Assembly: GCA_937919075.1 (NCBI GenBank)
Contig: CALFOF010000218.1
Span: 1-8,360, forward strand
Source of the DNA: an uncultured Cyanobium sp.
GTDB taxonomy: Bacteria > Cyanobacteriota > Cyanobacteriia > PCC-6307 > Cyanobiaceae
Direction: 5' to 3'
DNA length: 8,360 nt
Positions 1 to 5,858 of this stretch are shown piece by piece. The notes under the pieces were generated by a model that saw only the letters and a list, made by a program, of their open reading frames with translations, did not search any database and was not told the origin of the DNA. The position numbers and the translations under genes were made by a program. The number at the start of each line of letters is the position of its first letter. Position 1 is the first letter of the stretch.

Positions 1-1416
1 CCGGCACCTGCGGCGGCGGTGCTGCCCCTGGTGCGTGGGGCCCTGAGCCGGGCCGCCGAGCGTGCGGGCTGTGCGCGCCGCTGGCTGCTGGATCTGCGGG
101 CCACCGCCACCGCCCTGGCGGTGGCCAACGACCAACGCCTCTGCGATTGGGCCGGGCGGGGTGTGGCCACCCCCGACCACGTGATCCGCACCAAGGCCCA
201 ACCGTTGGTGCTGCCGCCGGCGCCGCCTGCGGAAGGGCCCGAGGCCGGTCCGGGGCTGCAGGCCTGGGCGGCGCAGCTGGAGGGGGCGATGCGGGGCTAT
301 GTGGAGGGCTATCAGGCCTATGTGCAGCGCCAGAACAGCCGCGTGGGCGGCCACAAGACGCCGCTGGATCCCCTGCCGCGCGTGATCGCCATTCCCGGCC
401 TGGGGCTGGTGGGGGTGGGCGCCAGCGCGGCGGCCGCCGCCGTCACCGCTGACATCGCCGAGGCCTGGGCCCAGACCCTGCTGGCCGCCGAGGCGCTGGG
501 CCGCTTCCAGCCGGCCGGGGAAGACGACACCTTCGACATGGAGTATTGGAGCCTGGAGCAGGCCAAGCTCGGCAAGGGCAAGGAGCTGCCCCTGGCCCGG
601 CAGGTGGTGCTGATCACCGGTGGAGCGGGCGGCATCGGCGCAGCGATCGCCCGGGCCTTCGCCGCCGCCGGCGCTGAGGTGGCGGTGCTCGATCGCGATG
701 CCGCTGGGGCCGCCGCCGTGGCCGCCAGCTGCGGCAAGCGGGCGCTGGCGCTGACCGCCGATGTCACCGCACCGGCGCAGGTGCGCGCGGCCATCGATCA
801 ACTGGTGACCCGCTTCGGTGGCCTCGATCTCGTGGTGTCCAATGCCGGCGCCGCCTGGAGCGGCCCGATCGCCACCCTTAATGACGCCGATCTGCGCGCC
901 AGCTTCGAGCTCAACCTCTTCGCCCACCAGCACGTGGCCCAGGCCGCTGTCGCCGTGTTCCGCGCCCAGGACGGCGCTGGCCTCACCACTCCTGCCGCCC
1001 CTGGCGACCCTGCCACTCCAGCGGCCACTGCCGCGCCGCTGGGCGGGCAACTTCTGTTCAACGTTTCCAAGCAGGCCCTCAATCCCGGCCCGAACTTCGG
1101 TGCCTACGGCATTGCCAAGGCGGCCCTGCTGGCGCTGATGCGGCAATACGCGCTCGAGGGCGGCGCTGAGCGCATCCGTGCCAATGCCATCAACGCCGAT
1201 CGCATCCGCTCCGGCCTGCTCGACGACACCATGATCCGCGCCCGCTCCGTCGCCCGCGGCGTCAGCGAGGCCGCCTACATGGGCGGCAACCTGCTGGGTC
1301 AGGAAGTGAGCGCCGCCGATGTGGCCGGCGCCTTCGTGGCTCTGGCCCGCCTGGAGCGCACCACCGGCGCCGTACTCACCGTCGATGGCGGCAACGTGGC
1401 GGCCATGGTGCGCTGA
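1..1416 (+). CDS. Bifunctional class II aldolase / short-chain dehydrogenase (rhamnulose-1-phosphate aldolase/alcohol dehydrogenase type), 5'-truncated by window
   Basis: The reading frame is open from base 1, so the start lies upstream; the GTG at 19 is only the first in-window start-like codon. Residue numbers here count from that GTG. Residues 1-185 look like the end of the aldolase domain (TPDHVIRTK at 51-59, then an Ala/Gly-rich segment). Residues about 190-465 are a complete SDR Rossmann domain: cofactor loop TGGAGGIG at 200-207, acidic D225 after strand 2, NAG at 275-277, and catalytic N299, S350, Y363 and K367. The C-terminal block NADRIRSGLL...GNLLGQEV...TTGAVLTVDGGN is typical of the fused family, usually near 680-700 residues, so roughly 200 residues are missing on the left. 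Known members cleave a deoxy-ketose phosphate to DHAP and an aldehyde such as lactaldehyde, and oxidise the aldehyde. The substrate here is not known. A Pro/Ala/Thr insert occupies 321-341. The protein is probably cytosolic. Confidence 0.85.
   Translation, partial: PAPAAAVLPLVRGALSRAAERAGCARRWLLDLRATATALAVANDQRLCDWAGRGVATPDHVIRTKAQPLVLPPAPPAEGPEAGPGLQAWAAQLEGAMRGYVEGYQAYVQRQNSRVGGHKTPLDPLPRVIAIPGLGLVGVGASAAAAAVTADIAEAWAQTLLAAEALGRFQPAGEDDTFDMEYWSLEQAKLGKGKELPLARQVVLITGGAGGIGAAIARAFAAAGAEVAVLDRDAAGAAAVAASCGKRALALTADVTAPAQVRAAIDQLVTRFGGLDLVVSNAGAAWSGPIATLNDADLRASFELNLFAHQHVAQAAVAVFRAQDGAGLTTPAAPGDPATPAATAAPLGGQLLFNVSKQALNPGPNFGAYGIAKAALLALMRQYALEGGAERIRANAINADRIRSGLLDDTMIRARSVARGVSEAAYMGGNLLGQEVSAADVAGAFVALARLERTTGAVLTVDGGNVAAMVR
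643..650. repeat. Single HIP1 octamer (GCGATCGC)
   Basis: One exact copy of the cyanobacterial highly iterated palindrome lies inside the dehydrogenase domain, just after the cofactor loop. I noticed no other exact copy in 8.4 kb, so the window is not HIP1-rich. The octamer simply encodes part of the Ala-Ile-Ala stretch of helix 1 and may be there by chance. Confidence 0.4.
988..1041 (+). repeat. 27-nt-spaced in-frame repeat in the SDR domain insert
   Basis: ACTCCTGCCGCC at 988-999 recurs as ACTCCAGCGGCC at 1015-1026, exactly 27 nt later and in frame. Both copies encode Thr-Pro-Ala-Ala. They sit in a Pro/Ala/Thr-rich stretch (residues 321-341) placed just before the strand leading to catalytic Ser350, where SDR proteins normally have only a short loop. 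Confidence 0.6.
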
Positions 1417-1443
1417 ACGCGGGCCTGAGGCGCGCCCCACGTG

Positions 1444-2868
1444 TCAGCTGGCCTTCGCCTGCCGCGCCAGCAACAGCCCCAGAGCAATCCACAGCAGCAC
1501 CAGCACCAGGCAAAGGGCGGTCCAGGCCGGTAACCCCCAGCCCACCACCACCAGCGGGGCGACCACGGTGATCACGCCGCCGGCCAGCAGGGGCTGCAGC
1601 AGCAACTGCTTGATCGAAAAGGCCGTCACTGCTTCGCTGCGGTCGTCGGGGTCGGCCATGCGCAGCAGCAGCAGACCGCTGGCGGCCACGCCGGTGGCCT
1701 GGCCGAATTCCAGAATCGCGCGTTCAAACCAGTCGGCCGGCAGGACCCGCGGCGCCAGCAGCAGCACCACCGCCAGGTTCCACAGCAGGCCCGCCAACGC
1801 CAGCACTGTCAGCGGCAGCCAGTCGGCGGCCAGCAGCCGCAGGTCGAGGCAGGCCGTGGCCGCTGTGATCAGCAGATCCGCCGCCAGCGTACCGGTCTGG
1901 CTCTGGATCGGCGTGGACACCCAGCGCTCCTGGCCGCTTTTCTCCAGGGCCAGCCGCACCAGCAGCGATCCCAACAGCGCCAGCGGGAACACCGGCAACG
2001 CGTCGATCACCATGGCGAACATCCCTCCGCTGCGATCGGCGCCCCAGCGCAGCGCTGCCAGCAGGCCGCACCCGATCACCACCGCGATGCCGGCCAGGGC
2101 CATGTTCACCGCCCAGTCGGCTCCTTGCCGCCACCGGGCCGGCAGCTCCAAGGTGCCTTCTTCCAGGGGTTGGTCGGCGGGGATCGCCTCCAGCGGTGGG
2201 GTCTGCTCCACCACGATCTCCATCGCCTGCTGCAACGGAATTCCCGCGCCGAAGCTGAGCCAGGACCTTGCCCGCGCCAGCACCACCACCAGGCCGCCCA
2301 CCACGGTGGAGGCCAGCAGCCCCACGGTGGCCATCGCCAGCCCCAGGGCCTGGCCGCCTTCCAGCCCCAGCCGTTCGTAGGTGGGGCCCATCGCCGCTGC
2401 CGAGCCATGCCCTCCCTCGTAGGCCACCTCGATCAGCAGCGCCATCACCGGACTCGTGCCCAGCAGCGGCTGCAGCACCAGCAGCACCGCCAGCCCGCCC
2501 ACCAGGAACTGGCCGAAGGCGAGCGTGAGGGCCAGCAGCACCTGCCCGGAGAGCGGCCGCCACAGCCCGCCCAGCTGCGGCAACGGCTTGCCCAGCAGCA
2601 GGCTGGCGAACACCAGCGTCAGCAGCGGCAGCGGCAGCTGGTTCCAGAGGTCGATCACCGGCTGCGGCACCAGCGGCAGCAGCCCTGCCGGGGCCACCAG
2701 CAGCCCGAGGCCGCCAGCCAGCAGTGCCTCCGGCAGGCCCCAGCGTTTCATGCCCAGCCGGGTGCCGATCAGGCGCCCCAGCAGCAGCAGCGCGATCAGC
2801 ACCACCAGCGCCAACAGCGGCCAGTGCCAGCCCTGCAGCAGCGATTCCGCAGCGTCCGGAAGCCTCAC
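1444..2868 (-). CDS. gltS: Sodium/glutamate symporter family protein (GltS-like)
   Basis: This 474-residue, very hydrophobic inner-membrane protein has roughly ten or more predicted helices in two halves, separated by a polar loop at about residues 211-250. The first half carries EGGHGSAAAMGPTYERLG (151-168) and the second FGQATGVAASGLLLLR (388-403). These glycine-rich re-entrant motifs characterise the GltS (ESS) family, which imports glutamate with Na+. Cyanobacterial members have not all been tested, so the substrate is inferred. The start chosen is GTG at 2868, which overlaps the stop of the upstream peptidase gene as GTGA. No strong Shine-Dalgarno precedes it, which suggests translation by coupling. 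The 3' end faces the aldolase-dehydrogenase gene across 27 bp. An alternative is a related uncharacterised ion/solute symporter. Confidence 0.82.
   Translation of the reverse strand: MRLPDAAESLLQGWHWPLLALVVLIALLLLGRLIGTRLGMKRWGLPEALLAGGLGLLVAPAGLLPLVPQPVIDLWNQLPLPLLTLVFASLLLGKPLPQLGGLWRPLSGQVLLALTLAFGQFLVGGLAVLLVLQPLLGTSPVMALLIEVAYEGGHGSAAAMGPTYERLGLEGGQALGLAMATVGLLASTVVGGLVVVLARARSWLSFGAGIPLQQAMEIVVEQTPPLEAIPADQPLEEGTLELPARWRQGADWAVNMALAGIAVVIGCGLLAALRWGADRSGGMFAMVIDALPVFPLALLGSLLVRLALEKSGQERWVSTPIQSQTGTLAADLLITAATACLDLRLLAADWLPLTVLALAGLLWNLAVVLLLAPRVLPADWFERAILEFGQATGVAASGLLLLRMADPDDRSEAVTAFSIKQLLLQPLLAGGVITVVAPLVVVGWGLPAWTALCLVLVLLWIALGLLLARQAKAS
2865..2868 (-). promoter_or_regulatory. GTGA stop-start overlap coupling the peptidase to the symporter
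   Basis: On the minus strand the peptidase stop TGA (2867-2865) shares two bases with the symporter start GTG (2868-2866). Four-base overlaps of this kind usually mean one mRNA with reinitiation of translation at the second gene. No separate promoter or ribosome site for the symporter is visible. Confidence 0.65.
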
Positions 2869-4949
2869 AGGCCGAACTGCCGGCGGAAGAAGGCCTCGGT
2901 GGCCTCAAGCACCTCAATGCGCACCTCCGGGCGACGAAAGCCGTGGCCCTCACCGGCGAAGCGGTGCACCTCCACCGCCAGGCCGTTGGCCGCCAGGGCC
3001 GCGGCCATGGCGTCGGTCTGCTCCGGGGGCACCACCTCGTCGTCGAGGCCCTGGAAAAAGATCACTGGGCAGCGCATCCGGCCGGCATGGTGCAGCGGCG
3101 AGCGCTGCGCGTAGAGCGCCTGCGCCGCCGGCCAGGGGCCCACCAGCCCTTCGAGGTAGCCAGCCTCGAAGCGATGGGTGCTGCCCGCCAGCGCCGCCAG
3201 ATCGGCCACGCCGTAGCGGCAGGCCCCGGCGCGGAATACGTCCGTGAAGCAGAGCGCCGCCAGGGTGGTGAAGCCACCGGCGCTGCCGCCCTCAATCGCC
3301 AGGCGCTCCGGACTCGCCGCACCTGTGGCCACCAGCGCGGTGGCCGCGGCGGCGCAGTCGCTCACGTCCACCACACCCCATTGGCCGGCGAGCCGGTCGC
3401 GGTAGGCCCTGCCGAAGCCTGTGGACCCGCCGTAGTTCACGTCCACCACGCCCCAGCCGCGGCTGGTCCAGAACTGAACCGCCAGATTCAGGCCCGTGCT
3501 GGCCATGGCGGTGGGCCCGCTGTGACTCTTCACAAGCAGGGGGGCCAACGGGTGGGCGCCGCCGATCGGCGGGTAATACCAAGCGTGGGTGGGCAGGCCG
3601 CCGTGCCCTTCGAACCAGAGGGCCTGCGGCGTGCTGATCGCTGCCGCCGGCAGAGGTGCGGCCCTCGCCGGGGCTCCTGCTGCTCCGCTGCCGCCCGCCG
3701 GAGCTCCTGCTTCGCCATCGCCGCCCGCCGGGGTGTGGCTCCAGCCGCCATCGCGCAGATCGACATCCAGCAGGCCCATCGGGGTGGTGGCGTTTGCAGC
3801 CACGGCCACCACCCGGCTGTCGCCGGCACACAGGCCATCCAGTGCATCGAAGGGTTGGGCGAGCGGCTGCCAGCGGCCTTCGGCGTCGCCGGGTTTGGGC
3901 AGGGCGATGGTGCCGAGCTGCCAGCGGCCGGCCAGGCAGGCAGCCGCCACCAGTTGCTGGCCATCCCAGCCAGTGGTGCGCCGCCCGTACACCCAGGCCG
4001 GCAGAGCGAATTCCGCCTCCATCGGCACCAGCGGCTGCCAGTTCAAGGCGCTGGGGGCGCCCGGGGCCTCCAGCGTTAGGGGCAGCGGCCCGGCCCCCAC
4101 CAAGGGTTCCACCGCCGCCGCGGCCGCCGGCAGCTGCTCGGCCGCCGCGAGGCGCTCCAGGTTCCACCAGCCGCTGCGGTCCGTGGCCACCATCAGGTCG
4201 CCAGTCGGCAGCCAGAGCGGTTGCACCACCGACACCTTGGCGGCGGCCGGCCCGGTGGCCGCGCCCCCGGCCAGCGGCCGGCAGTCGCGCAGCACCCCGC
4301 TGGCCTCAAAGCGGCCCAGCCATAGCTGGCTGCGTTCCCAGGGCATGAACGGTTGCTGCCATTCCACCCAGGCCAGGTGGCTGCCGTGGTGGCTGAGCAC
4401 GGCGCTGCCGCAGAAATCGGCGGGCTGGTGCACGAGCGCGGGCTCCCCGCCCGCCAGCGGCACGGCCACCAGTTGATCGATGCCATCGCGTTCCATCACG
4501 CCGATCCAGCGCTGGCGCGGGCCGTCGATCAGGCCGTCGGCGAAGGCCCGGGCCGCTGGCGCGGTGAGCCGCCGCGGCTCCGGCAACGGTGGCTGCAGCG
4601 GTGGCTCCGGCAGCGGCGGCCACTCCAGCGCCCACAGGCAGCGGTCGCCATCGTTGACGAACACCACCGTGGTGTTGCCGCCAACGCTTCCCACCGCAAA
4701 CACGCCGCCGCCATAGGTGTGCACCCGGCTGCGCAGGTTCCAGGGGGCTGGGGTGAGCTCCTGGCTGGGTCCGCCGGGCCGCGGGCGCCACAGCAGCGTG
4801 ATGCGGCCCTGTTCAAGGGGCCGTTGCTCCAGCCAAAACAGCTCCTGGCCATGCAGCAGCGGCTCTTTGAGCGTGGGCGCGGCCTCCACCGCTACCCGGG
4901 CCGGCAACGCTGCGGGCTCGGCTTGGCTCCAGTTCCCTCCCACGCGCAT
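2865..4949 (-). CDS. S9-family serine peptidase (prolyl oligopeptidase / acylaminoacyl-peptidase-like)
   Basis: The protein has 694 residues, typical of cyanobacterial S9 peptidases. The N-terminal two-thirds (about 30-435) is a beta-propeller-type region with the family signatures LFWLEQRP (37-44), ELTPAPWN (64-71) and VHTYGGGVFAVG (76-87). The C-terminal alpha/beta-hydrolase domain (about 440-694) holds the full catalytic triad: S556 in GGSAGG, D637 in GLDDEVVPP, and H669 in GEGHGF. Members cleave short peptides, often dipeptidyl- or acyl-aminoacyl-type substrates. There is no signal peptide, so it is probably cytosolic. The start is ATG at 4949, because an in-frame TAG lies one codon further upstream. 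Two short tandem duplications are present, at 111-128 and 409-428. The gene leads a likely two-gene operon with the symporter and is divergent from def across 34 bp. Its exact specificity cannot be read from sequence. Confidence 0.9.
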   Translation of the reverse strand: MRVGGNWSQAEPAALPARVAVEAAPTLKEPLLHGQELFWLEQRPLEQGRITLLWRPRPGGPSQELTPAPWNLRSRVHTYGGGVFAVGSVGGNTTVVFVNDGDRCLWALEWPPLPEPPLQPPLPEPRRLTAPAARAFADGLIDGPRQRWIGVMERDGIDQLVAVPLAGGEPALVHQPADFCGSAVLSHHGSHLAWVEWQQPFMPWERSQLWLGRFEASGVLRDCRPLAGGAATGPAAAKVSVVQPLWLPTGDLMVATDRSGWWNLERLAAAEQLPAAAAAVEPLVGAGPLPLTLEAPGAPSALNWQPLVPMEAEFALPAWVYGRRTTGWDGQQLVAAACLAGRWQLGTIALPKPGDAEGRWQPLAQPFDALDGLCAGDSRVVAVAANATTPMGLLDVDLRDGGWSHTPAGGDGEAGAPAGGSGAAGAPARAAPLPAAAISTPQALWFEGHGGLPTHAWYYPPIGGAHPLAPLLVKSHSGPTAMASTGLNLAVQFWTSRGWGVVDVNYGGSTGFGRAYRDRLAGQWGVVDVSDCAAAATALVATGAASPERLAIEGGSAGGFTTLAALCFTDVFRAGACRYGVADLAALAGSTHRFEAGYLEGLVGPWPAAQALYAQRSPLHHAGRMRCPVIFFQGLDDEVVPPEQTDAMAAALAANGLAVEVHRFAGEGHGFRRPEVRIEVLEATEAFFRRQFGL
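3666..3725 (-). repeat. Two-copy 30-bp tandem repeat encoding a Gly/Ala/Pro linker
   Basis: Two adjacent 30-bp units (3666-3695 and 3696-3725) match at 24 of 30 positions, and a third partial unit begins at 3726. On the coding strand they give two ten-residue units, GGDGEAGAPA (409-418) and GGSGAAGAPA (419-428). These lie in the hinge between the propeller and hydrolase domains of the S9 peptidase. The units are in frame, so the duplication lengthens the linker without breaking the enzyme. Confidence 0.8.
4566..4619 (-). repeat. Two-copy 27-bp tandem repeat encoding a proline-rich loop
   Basis: On the plus strand GGCTCCGGCAACGGTGGC (4576-4593) recurs 27 bp on as GGCTCCGGCAGCGGCGGC (4603-4620), with two mismatches in 18. 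In the peptidase this reads PPLPEPPLQ (111-119) followed by PPLPEPRRL (120-128). It forms a proline-rich loop in the N-terminal propeller region. Confidence 0.7.
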
Positions 4950-4953
4950 CTTC

Positions 4954-4959
4954 TAGAAT
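4954..4959 (+). promoter_or_regulatory. Possible -10 element (TAGAAT) for def
   Basis: TAGAAT matches the TATAAT consensus at five of six bases and lies 24 bp before the def start. It overlaps an 8-bp palindrome TTCTAGAA (4951-4958). No convincing -35 hexamer is found at the usual spacing; TTGGCT at 4923-4928 is too far away. The 34-bp gap between divergent start codons leaves little other room for a def promoter. Confidence 0.3.
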
Positions 4960-4973
4960 CCATCAATCGTTTC

Positions 4974-4979
4974 AGGTGA
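4974..4979 (+). promoter_or_regulatory. Shine-Dalgarno site for def
   Basis: AGGTGA is complementary to the 3' end of 16S rRNA (the distal part of AAGGAGGTGA) and ends four bases before the TTG at 4984. This supports TTG, rather than the internal ATG at 5005, as the def start. Confidence 0.6.
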
Positions 4980-4983
4980 CGCC

Positions 4984-5589
4984 TTGGCCAGCAGCTTCGC
5001 CAAAATGGCCCGCCAAGCGGAGCTCACCAGCCGTGGAGTTCACGTCCCCAAAGAGGTGGTGGATCACCCCCCGCTCACCATCCACACTCTCGGCGATGCC
5101 GCGCTGCGTCAGCCGGCCAAACGCATCAGCAAGGTGGATGAAGCGGTGCGGGATCTCGCCCGCGACATGCTCCGCAGCATGTACGCCGCCCATGGCATCG
5201 GTCTGGCCGCTCCTCAGGTGGGCGTGCACAAGCAGCTTGTTGTGATCGATCTGGATCCCGAGAACCCTGCCACCCCGCCGCAGGTGTTCATCAATCCTGA
5301 GGTTGTCGCCACCAGCGGCTCGCTAACCACCTACGAAGAAGGTTGCCTGAGCATTCCCGGCGTGTATCTCCAGGTGGTTCGCCCCACCACCGCCGACATC
5401 AGCTTCCGCGACGAACACGGCCGGCCGCGCCGGATCAAGGCCGATGGCCTGCTGGCCCGTTGCCTGCTCCATGAGATGGACCATCTCCATGGCGTGCTGT
5501 TCGTGGATCGCGTCACCGACGAACTGAGCCTCAACGACGGGCTCAAGGAGCATGGGTTCGAGCGCACCGCCGTCCACACCCTGCGCTGA
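4984..5589 (+). CDS. def: Peptide deformylase
   Basis: This metalloenzyme removes the N-formyl group from the initiator methionine of nascent proteins. All three signature motifs are intact in the 201-residue product: GIGLAAPQ (71-78), EGCLS (119-123, metal ligand C121) and HEMDH (163-167, metal ligands H163 and H167, catalytic E164). The start chosen is TTG at 4984. It has a good AGGTGA ribosome site four bases upstream and gives MASSFAKMAR, which resembles the MA-SFA-LA beginning I recall from marine cyanobacterial orthologues. Starting at the ATG at 5005 would drop seven residues. An extension of about 30 residues precedes the catalytic fold, as is usual in this lineage. The gene is followed after six bases by a small membrane-protein gene, probably co-transcribed. 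Confidence 0.96.
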   Translation: MASSFAKMARQAELTSRGVHVPKEVVDHPPLTIHTLGDAALRQPAKRISKVDEAVRDLARDMLRSMYAAHGIGLAAPQVGVHKQLVVIDLDPENPATPPQVFINPEVVATSGSLTTYEEGCLSIPGVYLQVVRPTTADISFRDEHGRPRRIKADGLLARCLLHEMDHLHGVLFVDRVTDELSLNDGLKEHGFERTAVHTLR

Positions 5590-5595
5590 CGCCCG

Positions 5596-5793
5596 ATGCC
5601 GATGAAACCGTTTGCCGGGGTGTTCCTGGCGCTGGCCTGCCTGCTGGGTATCGCGGCCACTGGCTCTGTATTTGAGCTTTCTTACGGCGATCCCGATCTC
5701 GGGGTCACCGCCACCCGGCTGATCCTGGCGGCGTGCCTGCCGGGCACGGTCATCAGCCTGCTGGTTGCAATTCGTCTCAACAAGCCGGCCTAA
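5596..5793 (+). CDS. Small two-helix membrane protein, conserved hypothetical
   Basis: The product is a 65-residue protein with two hydrophobic segments, about residues 6-26 and 41-60. They are joined by a short polar turn containing ELSYGDPDLGVTAT, and the protein ends in a basic tail. I recognise it as resembling small hypothetical proteins of picocyanobacteria, but no function is known to me. It starts six bases after the def stop, so it is probably read from the same mRNA. ATG at 5596 is taken as the start; ATG at 5602 (residue 3) is equally possible because no clear ribosome site distinguishes them. Typical GC and codon use and two well-formed helices argue that it is a real gene. Confidence 0.72.
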   Translation: MPMKPFAGVFLALACLLGIAATGSVFELSYGDPDLGVTATRLILAACLPGTVISLLVAIRLNKPA

Positions 5794-5858
5794 GGGGGGC
5801 TGGCACGCTCGGGCTTCACTTCTACCATCGGCACCTCCCTGCCGCTGGGCTTTCTTCG

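Noticed and set aside
1417..1443. GC-rich gap between convergent genes as a possible terminator
   Set aside because: Only about four base pairs (GGGC/GCCC) can form and there is no T-run on either strand.
1661..1676. CAG/GCAGCA triplet run in the symporter gene, with a similar run near 2780
   Set aside because: These are consecutive CTG leucine codons in transmembrane helices, as expected from membrane composition and codon bias.
1319..2380. Open frame on the plus strand antisense to the symporter
   Set aside because: It is a Ser/Arg/Ala-rich shadow with no motif, while the opposite strand encodes clear GltS family motifs.
2724..4079. Long open frame on the plus strand antisense to the S9 peptidase
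   Set aside because: Its translation is compositionally odd (Arg/Gly/Gln/His-rich, no recognisable domain). Long antisense frames are expected in such GC-rich coding DNA, and the minus-strand gene has a full catalytic triad.
5733..5858. 42-residue upstream extension of the DUF3747 frame
   Set aside because: It overlaps the small membrane-protein gene and would bury the signal peptide. ATG at 5859 gives a normal secreted-protein start.
5794..5858. Possible promoter before the DUF3747 gene (TACCAT near 5823)
   Set aside because: It matches the -10 consensus at only four of six bases and no -35 is present at a suitable distance. Read-through from def is as likely.
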